Source of the DNA: Tetracentron sinense
Lineage: Eukaryota; Streptophyta; Magnoliopsida; Trochodendrales; Trochodendraceae
Assembly: GCA_015143295.1 (NCBI GenBank)
Contig: CM026556.1
Span: 15,996,547 to 16,060,546, forward strand
DNA: 64,000 nucleotides
Direction: 5' to 3'
Part shown: in pieces, positions 1-10,844 of the stretch
Layout: each line of letters starts with the position of its first letter
Position numbering within the stretch: position 1 is the stretch's first letter
Notes under the pieces: generated by a model
What the model saw: only the letters and a program-made list of their open reading frames with translations
What the model was told of the DNA's origin: nothing
Database searches by the model: none
Translations under genes and position numbers: made by a program

Positions 1-958
1 TGTATGACGCCTCTAAGATCTACATGTTGCATGCAGGATATGCATATGATGTTTATGATATGTGTGTGATGTTCATGCCATGTATGAAAATGTATGATGT
101 GAATGATATGTATGATGCTCATGCGATGCATGATGCTTATGCCATGCATGGAGTGCATGTTATGTATAAGAGTGCATGATATGTATGATGATCATGAGGT
201 GCATGATGATTATGCTATGTATAAAGTGTATGCTAACCTTGGAGTTTGTAATTTCTTTATTATTTTGGACTGGGAATCGGGTCTAGAACCTACTACAGAA
301 TGAACGCGCATTTGTGTCTAGACTAGGACTGGCCACTGAGTCTAGGACGTACTGCAGACGCGCATCTAGAAACGTGCATCAGACATCCGTGTGCTTGTCC
401 AAAAATCATTATCATTTGGGACTGATCATTGGGTCTAGAACGTGCTGCAAAAATGCGCATCTGTATCTAGAAGGAGAATCCTAAGGTCTCACTCGGGAGG
501 CTACCCTACCAAGACTCCATAGTACCGTGCATGACAAAGGACCTACCACCCCCTTGTCATCTAACACCTAGGCTGGACTCTAGCCTGAGTATCACCCAAC
601 TCATGAGTCTAACTGGGAATTCATTCATAAAGCATTGGTTTTCACTTAGCATGTAACATACACTATGCCCACCATATAGCATATAATACCACATAACAAT
701 ACCACACATAATAGTATAGTACTATCATATTCACCACGTCATGTCATCAGAGTATTTATGATATTATACTTTGGTGTTCTAGCGTCCCTAATACCCGTAC
801 TTGGTTGAAACAACCATTTTAGACTAAGACTAAAGTTTAGTCTTATACTTGGAACATGACTCGCTTCTAACTTACTTCCTTCCAACTTACTTCCTGACAT
901 ATACTCTTGTCAAGCCGTGGTATTAGATTCTAAGTGACCCTAAAGACCTAAAGCCTAA
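1..958 (-). mobile_element. Ty3-A internal leader, partial (body continues left of window)
   Basis: Read on the minus strand, 958 down to about 736 is clearly similar to the Tekay-N leader at 38251-38485, so this is the start of the internal region of a Ty3 element whose LTR is at 12079-19251. Beyond that I recognise no gag, although Tekay-N gag starts only about 340 bp after its primer site. Positions 240-480 hold about three degenerate copies of a roughly 100-bp unit (GGGTCTAGAAC...GCGCATCT). Positions 1-235 are ATG/CATG-rich low-complexity sequence. The small open frames here look like by-products of the repeats. Confidence 0.7.
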
Positions 959-970
959 GCACTGATACCA
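959..970 (-). other. Primer-binding site of Ty3-A
   Basis: On the minus strand this reads TGGTATCAGTGC, one mismatch from TGGTATCAGAGC, which pairs with the 3' end of plant initiator Met-tRNA. Before Copia-I inserted, it lay 8 bp from the LTR end that now starts at 12079. Confidence 0.8.
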
Positions 971-975
971 CTTCT

Positions 976-2205
976 TGTAAATCCCTAAATAGGTGTTGGC
1001 AAATTCCGTGATCATTAGATAGGTCAGTTGAGTCGAGTCGTCGAGTCATGTTTAACTTGTCAGAAGAGAAGAGCTAAAGCTTAAAGAAGATTGAAGAAAG
1101 TGAAGGAAAAAGCTTCTACTCCGGATCTAGACAGGTAATGGCCTTAGAGACCCTACCTAGGTTGGATTTGACTTAGATAACCCTAAAAATACCTAGGAGG
1201 ATAGTTTTAAGCCTACCAAAGTTATTTGATCTTAGTTGAACCAAATAAAAATAAAATGAAAATGGTTTTGGCAAAAATTCTGTCTCAACCGATCACTCGG
1301 TATTGCGACCGATCGATCGGTGGCCTACCGAGCGATCGGTGGCTATCGACTGGACCAAATTTTTGTATGGGGAAATTTTCCAGAGAGATGATTTATGACC
1401 GAGCGATCGGTCATTAGAACCGATCGATCCTTTTTGAACCGAGCGATCGGTAGTGAGCACCGATCGATCGGTCCCCGTAAAACGAATTTTTCTTTTTCTG
1501 GACTCTTTTTTAAAACCCTATATAAACAACTTTTGGGAGACCTAATTCGTGTCTTTGATATTTTTTGAAAGAGTAGAGGTCTGAGAAACTCTTCTAGGGT
1601 TTTTCTTATTGCTTTTATTAGATCTTTGTTGATCCCTCCTCTTTCTTAGATCCTAGAGAATGCAAGTATAGATCTAAACCATTGATCTTGCATTGTGTGA
1701 TCTCAGATCTGTATGAGATCCCTCTAGGGTTTGAAATTTAATAAATTGATTCACAACCCTACACCTTGTGTGTGTGTCCGGTGTTTCATCCGGAGCCTTC
1801 GTGGAAGGAGATCGATCGTGTGTGATCGTGGTTTTGAAGTCACTTGAAAAGATTTGGTCGGTGTGGAACCGAAGCTGCTAAGGTAGAGATCGAACCTACT
1901 GGTTCGTGGAAATCAAGAGTAAGAGTCTATACCTAGGAACGTCGTTTCTGTTTTGGTAAGGTCTTGTCTTGTACTTGATATCTTTTCATAGTGAAGTTTA
2001 TTGCTGGACAAGGTCCCGTGGTTTTTTCCCGTTAGGGTTTTCCACGTAAAAATCTTCTGTGTTTGATTTGTGTGGATTGTCTGATTGAATTATTCATTGA
2101 TTTCTAAACATATTAATTGAAAAATTAAAATTGGTTAGAAATTATTAGATAGACCTATTCACCCCCCCTCTAGGTCTTAGAGATCATTGATCTGGATAAA
2201 TTTCA
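976..2205 (+). repeat. Copia-I 5' LTR
   Basis: Begins TGTAAATCCC and ends AAATTTCA. U3 holds an array of ACCGA(T/G)CGATCGGT-type palindromes at 1288-1472. A TATA box, TATATAAA, lies at 1519-1526. The end carries the C-rich block at about 2160-2170. It matches 10845-12074 at equal length. Confidence 0.95.
1288..1472 (+). promoter_or_regulatory. U3 palindrome array of Copia-I, with TATA box 47 bp downstream
   Basis: About seven copies of a 14-bp palindrome with core CGATCGATCG or CGAGCGATCG flanked by ACC/GGT. Inside lies the segment TATGGGGAAATTTTCCAGAG at 1366-1385. The position just upstream of the TATA box at 1519-1526 suggests a promoter or enhancer block. The same module occurs in the Ty3 LTRs C and D of this window. 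Confidence 0.7.
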
Positions 2206-2207
2206 AT

Positions 2208-2219
2208 TGGTATCAGAGC
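2208..2219 (+). other. Primer-binding site of Copia-I
   Basis: TGGTATCAGAGC, complementary to the 3' end of plant initiator Met-tRNA, two bases after the 5' LTR. Confidence 0.95.
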
Positions 2220-2266
2220 TTGTTCACTGATAAGGCTAATCCCTTAAGTGTGATCCTGTATTATCC

Positions 2267-3196
2267 TTGATCATGAGTACTCTAAGAGAAGGAGGATCCG
2301 TCTCTCGTCCCCCACTTTTTGATGAAAATAATTATGCATACTGGAAAGCTAGAATGAGAGCCTTTCTCAAATCTATTGACGAGAGAATTTGGATGTCTAA
2401 ACAGAATGGGTGGACTACGCCCATAAAAACTGTTGGTGATTTGACTGTCGTCAAATATTCTGATGAATGGACCAGAGAAGAGCTTGATTCAAGTGGATGG
2501 AACACTAAAGGTCTCAATGCTATCTTTACTGCAGTCACTGCTGAGGAATTCAGACGAATTTCTTCATGTGAAACAGCAAGGGAGGCTTGGGACATTCTTG
2601 AAATTACCCATGAGGATACTACCACTGTTAAAATCTCAAAACTCCAAATGTTAACCACCAAATTTGAATATTTAAACATGGAAGACAATGACACTTTTGA
2701 TGAATTCTATACAAAACTTAGTGACATTGTCAACGCTAGTTTCAATTTAGGTGAGAAAATATCTGAGTCCAAAATAGTTAGAAAAGTCCTTAGATCTCTC
2801 CCAGAGAGATTTCAACCCAAAGTCACTGCAATCGAAGAGAGTAAAAATGTTGACTCTCTGAAGATTGAGGAATTGGTTGGATCACTCCAAACCTATGAAC
2901 TCAATCTACGTCCATCCAAGAAGAATAAATCTTTAGCCTTGAAAACCATCAAGGAAACTTTGGATGAGGATGACAGTGATGGAGAAATGAATGAGGAAGA
3001 AATGGCTCTTTTCGTTAAAAAATTTCGAAAATTTTTTAGAACGAAAAAGAGATTTAATCCCAAACAGGGAGGAAAATCTTTTGAGAAGTCAAAGTCTAAG
3101 CCCTGGGAAAACAAGAAAAATTCCAAGAGGAATGCCATGGCTTCGGTCATATTTCACCTAACTGTCCTAACAAGAAGAAGAGTAAGGGCAAGGTGA
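2267..3196 (+). pseudogene. gag: Copia-I gag, frameshifted at the zinc knuckle
   Basis: Capsid protein that packages element RNA in cytoplasmic particles. Residues about 11-45 (PPLFDENNYAYWKARM...) match the N-terminal gag segment of plant copia elements, and residues about 105-215 match the UBN2 gag domain (WDILEITHEDT, LRSLPERFQPKVTAIEE). The likely start is ATG 2273 (MSTLREGG). A CCHC zinc knuckle should follow, but a small deletion near 3120-3135 shifts the frame: CHGFGHISPNC is readable only in the next frame and the first cysteine is gone. The 309-aa frame then runs to a stop at 3196 while the polyprotein continues in the frame of 3193-5586. Confidence 0.9.
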
Positions 3197-5586
3197 TGAA
3201 TGCCTGTTGGGATGACAGTGATTCCGAGAATGAAGAATCGGACAGTTCCTCTTCAAGTGAAGATACTGGAAATCATACGGCTTTCACTGTTTCCCTTTCT
3301 GGGATTCTTGAGACTACCTCTGCGGTTGATGAAAAGGATAGAAGTGATGAGAGTATTCATACTGAGTCTAGTGATGACTTACAGAAGAGTCAAACTGACT
3401 CTGAAAGTGATGAAGATTTGAAAACAACTTATGATAAGTTGTATGCTGAAAGTTTGAAACTGACTAAAACAAAAATCTCTTTGAGCAAAAAACTCAAACT
3501 CATTCAAAATGAAAGAGATATCTGTAAACTAGTAGCAGAAGAGAAGAGTGCACTAGTTAGTCAGTTAGAAAATGAAAAAGAAGCATTTGTTATAAAAGTT
3601 CAATGTCTTTTGGAAGAGAATGTCTCATTGACTAATGTGGTCAGAAAATTAGAAGTTGAAAGAGACACTTCCATGAAAGAAATTGAAGAGTTAAGAACTC
3701 TGCAAATGGAGCTAGAAACTTTTAAAGTCTCTCTTGTTGATAAGGTGAAATTTCTTGAAAAAGAACACCAAATTACCCTTAAAGACAAGACTGACTTGAT
3801 TCAGAAGGTCTATACTCTTGAAAAAGAAGTAAGAATGTTTGGTAACACTAGCTGCCTAGATGAATTAGTTAGAAAGTATGGATCAAATTCGAGTAGATCT
3901 GGAATAGGACATGTTGACACACCAGCTGGTCCTTTAGCTGTTGGTACAATGGCTAGTGCAGTGTTTGAGCCAATACATTCTGAACCTAAAGAAAATTTAC
4001 CTTCTACATCAAGTACTAAGGCTTATACAAATTTTGTAAAGCCTAGAAATACAGCTCCTAGAGTGAATGCTTTAAGGAATCAAATTCCTGTTAGAAGAAA
4101 TCCTCCTCCTCTACCAAGATTCATACCCACATGTCACTTTTGTGGTGTGAGAGGTCACATTCGACCTAATTGTAATGCATTTAGGAGAGCTCCCCGAAAT
4201 GGTTCATGGAACCAAAATCAAAGTCAAGGGACTCTTCAAATGCAGATTCAAGTTCTAGCTGAAAAGTCTAGAATGTTGAGCGATGATGTTAATAGAATTG
4301 CTCGAATCTCTAGGACAAGAACTGGTCAATTTATTCCAAATGATTATTCAAGAGGAAATAATTTGACTTATCAAAAAACTAGAACTGAACAAAACAGAAA
4401 AAGGTCAAGGAGGACAAAAAGGAAAAAGGTCTCTACTACACAGATTAATGATCAAAGATCTAAACAAAGTTTAAAGACTGTGTATGTAAGAAAGGAAGAC
4501 CTTAAGTGCTTTGTCATTCATACTGCCTTGAAAGCCCAAAACACAGAAATGTGGTACTTCGACAGTGGGTGTTCTCGGCATATGACAGGTAACAAGTCCT
4601 TATTTATTCAATTTGAGGACTGTCCTGATGGGACTGTTACTTTTGGTGATGGAAGCAAGTCTTTAGTCAAAGGAAAGGGTATCATCGATTCACCAGGCAT
4701 ACCTAAATTGAAAGATGCCTTGTTTGTTGAAGTACTGAAAGCTAATTTAATTAGCATAAGTCAACTATGTGATGATAATCATGTTGTGCACTTTACCCAA
4801 AATAAATGCTTAGTCATTAATGGTAAAGGTAAGTGTGTTCTAGAAGGATTGAGAACCACTGACAATTGCTACGGCTTAACTCCCAGTCCTATTCCCTCAA
4901 ATGTCTGTTATAAGACTAAAATTGAGGAGGTTGATTTGTGGCACCGAAGACTAGGTCACATGAACTTCAAAGACCTATGTAAAATCTCTAAGCAAGAGCT
5001 TGTGAGAGGTGTTCCCAAACTAGGAAAGCCTTCTACTGCTGTGTGTGGGCCATGCCAAATTGGTAAACAAATTAGAACCCCACATAAAAAGACTTCAAGT
5101 ATTGCTACTTCATATCCACTGGAATTAATTCATATGGACCTTATGGGTCCTACAAGAACTAAAAGTCTAGGTGGAAAGCGATACATCATAGTCATGGTTG
5201 ATGATTTCTCAAGAATTTCATGGGTGGCATTTATAAGAGAGAAATCCGATGCTTTTGACAATTTCAAAAGTATTTGCCTGAAAATTCAAAATGAGAAAAG
5301 ATGCCCAATCACTCGAATTCGAAGTGATCATGGAAAGGAGTTTGAAAACTCTAAGTACAACGACTTTTGTGATGAGTCGGGTATCAAACATGAATTTTCT
5401 GCTCCTATTACACCTCAGCAGAATGGTGTAGTAGAGAGGAAGAACAGGGTTCTCCAAGAGATGGCTAGAGTTATGCTTCATAGCAATAATCTAGCTTCTC
5501 ATTTCTGGGCTGAGGCAGTTAACACTGCTTGCTATATAGTTAATAGAGTTTTTGTAAGACCTGGAACAAGGAAAAACCCCATATGA
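3193..5586 (+). pseudogene. pol: Copia-I gag C-terminus, protease and integrase
   Basis: A 797-residue frame. Residues 1-75 are acidic and serine-rich, about 75-225 form heptad-rich coiled coil, and about 313-327 is a CCHC knuckle (CHFCGVRGHIRPNC). A basic patch (NRKRSRRTKRKK) follows. The aspartic protease motif FDSGCSRHMTG is at about 456-466. The integrase zinc domain has LWHRRLGH near 580 and CGPCQIGKQ near 617. The catalytic core shows D in IHMDLMGP (about 647), D in IRSDHGKEF (about 709) and E in VVERKNR (about 748). An extra A in the run near 5570-5576 shifts the frame and ends it at 5586. The ATG at 3193 is probably not a real start, because the polyprotein is continuous with gag in intact relatives. 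Confidence 0.9.
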
Positions 5587-5587
5587 G

Positions 5588-7555
5588 TTGTGGAATAACA
5601 AGAAACCTAGTGTCAAGTACTTTCGAGAATTCGGAAGTAAATGCTATATCCTTAAGGATAGAGAGCAACTGGGCAAATTTGAATCCCGGAGTGATGAAGG
5701 GATATTTCTTGGATATTCCACCAACAGTAGAGCTTATCGAGTGTATAACTTGAGAACCTCTACAATTATGGAGTCCATAAATGTAGTTGTGGATGACTCC
5801 GGTGTTGAAAATGTGCAACGTGAGGATGATGAAAGTGCTGAAAAAGAAAATGTTGAAATTATTTCAACTCCACCTATTGATAAGCCAACATCTCCATTAA
5901 AACCTACACATCCTAGGGTCATGAGTCCTCACACCCCCACTGATATAATTGGTGATGTTGAAAGTGGAGTGAGAACGAGGAAACAAATTGAAAATGAAGT
6001 TAGCTACATTTGCTATACTTCATCTTTTGAACCCAAGAATGTAGCTGAAGCTCTTGCAGATGATAATTGGATAAATGCAATGCAAGAAGAGTTACTTCAG
6101 TTTACTAGGAATGATGTTTGGTATTTAGTACCTAGGCCTAACAATACAAATGTGATAGGTACCAAATGGATTTTCAAGAACAAATCTGATGAAAAAGGTA
6201 CTATCATAAGAAATAAGGCTAGGTTAGTTGCACAAGGATACACCCAAATTGAAGGTATTGACTTTGATGAAACTTTTGCTCCTGTAGCCAGGCTAGAATC
6301 AATAAGAATTCTTCTAGCTGTGGCTTGTCATATGAAATTCAAACTTTTTCAAATGGATGTTAAGAGTGCCTTTCTGAATGGCATTCTACATGAGGAAGTC
6401 TATGTGGAACAACCAAAAGGGTTTGAAGATCCACATCACCTTGATCAAGTATATCGGCTAAAAAGGGCCCTCTATGGTTTAAAGCAAGCTCCAAGAGCTT
6501 GGTATGAGAGGCTGACTACTTATCTCTTGGAAAACGGATTTTCGAGAGGGGGAGTAGACAGGACCCTTTTCATAAAGAATGTGAAAGGTGATATTGTCAT
6601 CGCCCAGATATATGTTGATGACATAGTATTTGGTTCCACATTAGACTTACATGCTCATTCATTTGCTGAACAAATGAAAAATGAATTTGAAATGAGCATG
6701 GTTGGTGAGCTAAGTTTCTTCCTTGGTCTTCAGATCAAGCAATTGGATTCTGGGATCTCAGTATCTCAAATCAAATATGCAAAAAATCTAGTGAAGAAAT
6801 TTGGAATGAGTTCTGCTAAGCATGCTAGGACTCCTATGAGTACTACTATAAAGCTTAGTAAAGATACTTCAGGGAAGGATGTCGATCAGACTAATTATAG
6901 AAGCATGATTGGTAGTTTGCTCTACCTAACTGCTACTAGACCCGACATAGCCTTTCATGTTGGAACATGTGCCCGTTATCAAGCAAATCCCAAAGAGTCT
7001 CACTTAGTTGCTGTCAAGCGTATCATTCGCTATGTGAGTGGAACTATGTCCTTAGGCCTCTGGTATTCTTTCGATACCAATGTCATTGTCGTGGGGTATT
7101 CCGATGTTGATTGGGCTGGAAATACTGATGATAGGAAGAGCACCTCCGGCGGGTGTTTCTATATTGGAAACTGCTTAGTTGCTTGGCTTAGCAAAAAGCA
7201 GAATTCCATTTCCTTGTCTATAGCCGAGGTTGAGTATATAGCAGCTGGTAGTTGTTGCACCCAACTTCTGTGGATGAAACAGATGTTGAAGGATTATGGG
7301 ATTGATCAAAGCACTATGATTGTGTATTGTGATAACACAAGTGCAATCAATATCTCCAAAAATCCCGTACAACACTCTCGCACAAAGCATATAGACATTA
7401 GGCATCACTTCATCCGTGATCTTGTTGAGCAAAAAGTTGTGTCTATTGAGTATGTCCAAACAGAGAATCAATATGCGGACATTCTCACAAAACCTTTAGA
7501 TTCCCTTAGGTTTGAACTCCTTAGGAAATCCATCGGTTTGTGCGGAGTTGAGTAA
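5588..7555 (+). pseudogene. pol: Copia-I integrase C-terminus, reverse transcriptase and RNase H
   Basis: A 655-residue frame continuing the polyprotein after the 1-bp frameshift. Residues 1-60 ([26 protein letters not shown]) are the end of integrase. RT begins near 150 ([16 protein letters not shown]) and contains [40 protein letters not shown] and the catalytic YVDD near 342. RNase H follows with YSDVDWAG near 503, AEVEYIA near 546, YCDNTSA near 580 and YADILTKPL near 629. The order integrase-RT-RNase H is diagnostic of Ty1/copia. This half is open to its natural stop at 7555. It lacks its own start and would be made only as part of the polyprotein. Confidence 0.93.
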
Positions 7556-8734
7556 TGGTGTTCTTGTTTCATAGCCTATGTGTTCTTCATGTTCTATTTA
7601 AGTCATAGAGCTATTTTTCTTGTTATTTTCTTTAAGTAATAAAAATCCAAAAACATTCAAAAATTGAAAAATATTGCAAAAAATAATGTGTTTGTATGAC
7701 CTTAATTGTCCTATCTTTTTGCTTAATGTTATTTCCTTGAAATCATATTTAACCATATAATCCAAGGATAAATATTTCATAGGATTGAATAAAATAGGAT
7801 AGTTCAATTGTTGGTTCGATCTTGTGATTGAATTTGGTCATGCTAATTAACCTCAGTTAGAGTTGAGCATACAATGATGTTATAATTTGCACATGCACTC
7901 TGACTGATTCTTTAGATGGTTTTAGTTCCTATTTAAAGGTTCTGATATTATACCATATGGTTCCCTAGATTAATCAAATCTAGAATAACCAATGTCATAA
8001 AAAATTCCATAAGGTGAGCCCCCTAGTTATAAAAATTATTGACATGGAGAGGACTACCTGTGAGTTTGTGTGATAGCTACTAGTGAATGCAAACAGTAAG
8101 TAATGGCTACCTAGACAAACAGTAGGTATCTATATGGATTGCTAGTGTGAAAGCCCCTACTGTCATTAGAAAGAGCTACCTTCTCACTTGAGTGAAAGTC
8201 ACCAATGTGCTAAAAACTATATATGTGTACTCCAAAAAGAATTTTCACAATGAGTACAATTTGACTGAAAAAGAAATGAAATAAATTTGTTAGTCAAATT
8301 TGGGGTAAAAATTGCTCATCATATAAATATGGATGATTATTGGTTTTAAAACTAGTTTTTGAAAATTTTAGAGTCCCATTTGAAATATAATGTCAAAATC
8401 TAGATTAAGGAAGGAAACCAATTCAAAGAGTCAAGTAATGAATTTTGATTTCATACTCACATTACTTCTAATTGTATCTTGACTCTGATTGTGAATTTGA
8501 TGCAAATACCATATTTAATCACCGGTGAAAATCAATTAATGTTTACATAATCCTTGTTTATGCCTATACTTGATATATCAATTCTTGGGTGATTATTATT
8601 TATGATTTTTATGAAATCACATGTTGCATATTTTTTTGGTCAGTTGGTTATTTTGAGGTGAAAATGTATTTTCAATGTTCCATTGGTTGAGGGGGAGAAA
8701 AGGTTTTAAATGTAAAATTTTTGAAAAGTTTTCA
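7556..8734 (+). other. Copia-I spacer between pol and third ORF
   Basis: About 1.2 kb of AT-rich sequence with no convincing coding frame. A purine tract GAGGGGGAGAAAAGG at about 8689-8703 resembles the polypurine tract before the 3' LTR. I see nothing else recognisable. Confidence 0.6.
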
Positions 8735-8738
8735 GACC

Positions 8739-8796
8739 ACCGATCGCTCGGTGCTAAAGACCGATCGATCGGTCTTTCGTGAACAGAGTTATAAAA
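8739..8796 (+). promoter_or_regulatory. Internal promoter-like block upstream of the Copia-I third ORF
   Basis: Two 14-bp palindromes (ACCGATCGCTCGGT at 8739-8752, ACCGATCGATCGGT at 8760-8773) of the type that fills the Copia-I U3, followed by TATAAAA at 8790-8796. The order and spacing mimic the LTR promoter, and the ORF starts about 200 bp downstream. The motifs are visible in the sequence; promoter function is inferred. Confidence 0.5.
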
Positions 8797-8997
8797 ACCC
8801 TCATTTCTATTTTTTTTTGTTCACTTGTTCTCCGACCTCCAGAGCGATCCCTCGGTTCCTACTCCTCCAAATCTTCCATACGGTTATTCCTTTCTATTCT
8901 AAAGGTTTCCCAAGCATCTAAAAGGTAAGATTTGTGCCTTTTCTACGATTTAGGTTGATTTTCTTGTCTAGGGCGTCGTTTTCTTGCATTTTCTTCC

Positions 8998-10287
8998 ATG
9001 GCTTTCGTTTTGTCGTTAATCCTTCTTGCATATCTCATGTCTGGCGTTCCCAAACGTCGGAGGTTGGTCCTCAACAACCAAGAGGATCCTCCTCAAGATG
9101 AGGAAAACCTAGAGCCATTTACTTTCACTCCAATAGGGCATGGTATTTCCATTGGGGATAGGCCAACTCGCAGAATGATTGATTCTACTGCTGAGAATCG
9201 CCAAAAGTCTTTGGCTGATAAAACTGGTAAAAACAAGGGTAAAGCCTCATCTTCTAATGCCAGTCGGTCATCTTCTTTCATTAATCCTTCGGCTGCTCAA
9301 CTTTACCGTGAATATTTTAGCAAGAAGGCTATCATGGTTGAGCGAGGAATTCAAATTTCAGACTTTGATGATTATTACCTTCCTACGCTCATTGTCGATC
9401 GTCAATGGGAAGGTATTCTCCATCTATCATGTCCAGCTCCTATTCAGTTGGTTTAGGAATTTTATTCCAATTTTTCTGATATCAACTTGAAAACTTGGTC
9501 TTTCAAAACTAGAGCTTTAGAAAAATCTGTGGTAGTAAATCTTGATCTGATTGCTACTATTCTTGGTTGTCCTCGAGTTCCAAATGCTTATTATCCATAT
9601 AGATATAAGACTGATGAGGATAAAGAAACCATGGAACAAGTTGTTACCTTTCTAAGTGGCACTCCTTCAGTTTGAGTTGGTTCTCTCATTGAAGTGTCTA
9701 AACTCACTAGGGATGCAAGACTTGTAAACCTAGTCATGAGTGCCAATATCCACCCAAAGGTTCATACTGCGGACCTTAGGGAAGAAAGAGCTCGTTTTCT
9801 ATTCAGTCTTCTTCGTGGGCATGATATTGATCTTGCAGCACATTTTATCGATTTGATGATCCAAGCTCATCGATCTGACACTGTAGTTGGAGCCCTTCCT
9901 TTTGGATCTCTTATCACTAAACTTCTTGGTTTACAAGGGGTATTTGCACCTCCTGGTGCTCCTACTAGAGTACCGAAGGGTCCAATCAATAAAAAGACCC
10001 TATCTCAGAGTTTCTCACATGCCTCAGTTCGAGATACAGAGGAGGGAGCAGAAGTTGGTACTGGGTCATCTCGTCCTACTCCGACTACTATGGATGATCT
10101 TGGGAGGATGATGCGAGAGATGCAGATGGATCTCCGGACTCATATTTCATCATACGAGGAGTTTACTACAGAGGTTCATGGTAGACTTGGATCTCTCGAT
10201 GCAGCCGTGCTAGGAGTACAGAGAGATGTTCGAGATTTTCGAGCTTACTATGAGTCACAGCTCACTTCTGATGATGAGCAGGAGTGA
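8998..10287 (+). pseudogene. Copia-I third ORF (Sirevirus extra ORF), two in-frame stops
   Basis: One reading frame of 429 codons with stops at 9454-9456 (TAG) and 9673-9675 (TGA); both can be explained as decayed tryptophan codons. Start is ATG 8998 or the later ATG at 9037 (MSGVPKRRR, basic N-terminus). The middle (RLVNLVMSANIHPKVHTADLRE, RARFLFSLLRGHDIDLAAHFIDLMI) resembles the plant-specific retrotransposon domain found in extra ORFs of Sirevirus and some Ty3 elements, sometimes called envelope-like. I see no signal peptide or membrane segment, so an envelope role is not supported. The C-terminus (DDLGRMMREMQMDL...) is helical and acidic. Copia-II has a counterpart at 34897-47561. Confidence 0.75.
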
Positions 10288-10844
10288 TAGTTCGTGATAG
10301 GAGTTTATGTTAGTCTAGTGACAGTTTTTATTTGACATTTTGAAGTATTTTGTCTTGGTTGTACTTAGTACAAACCTCCTTGAATATTATTGACTTGTTA
10401 TGGATGTATACATTTGAATGGTTTATGCTCATTATTTTCTATCTCATGTCATTTCAATGGTTTATGCATTACTTTTCTAATCCACCTTTGGCATTTCGAG
10501 CCAAAAAGGGGGAGAATGTGTGATAGTATTATGCTAACCTGTTATGGATTGATTGTGGAATTGTGAATGGTTGTGAAATTGATTGTGGAATTGTGAATGG
10601 TTGTGAATGGTTATTCATTCTTATCCTATATTTTATTTCCTATGCTTCACAGGTTTTTGATTTAGCATGTGCAGGCAAACAGGTTCTAAGTTTGGTAAAT
10701 CATGACAAGTTAACATGTCAAAAGTCATGTAATTATTTTTGAGTCATGTAAAGGTCAATTTTCCATTTTTGAATCAATTGGAAAAATTTGAACCTAGTAT
10801 ATGAATTAGTCTTGTTTTGTCCCGGAATTGCCAAAGGGGGAGAT
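10288..10844 (+). other. Copia-I 3' untranslated region with two polypurine tracts
   Basis: Contains AAAAAGGGGGAGAA at about 10504-10517 and the tract AAAGGGGGAGAT at 10833-10844, which directly abuts the 3' LTR and primes plus-strand synthesis. Short TTGTGAATGG repeats lie at about 10560-10610. There is no gene. Several such tracts are typical of Sirevirus elements. Confidence 0.85.
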
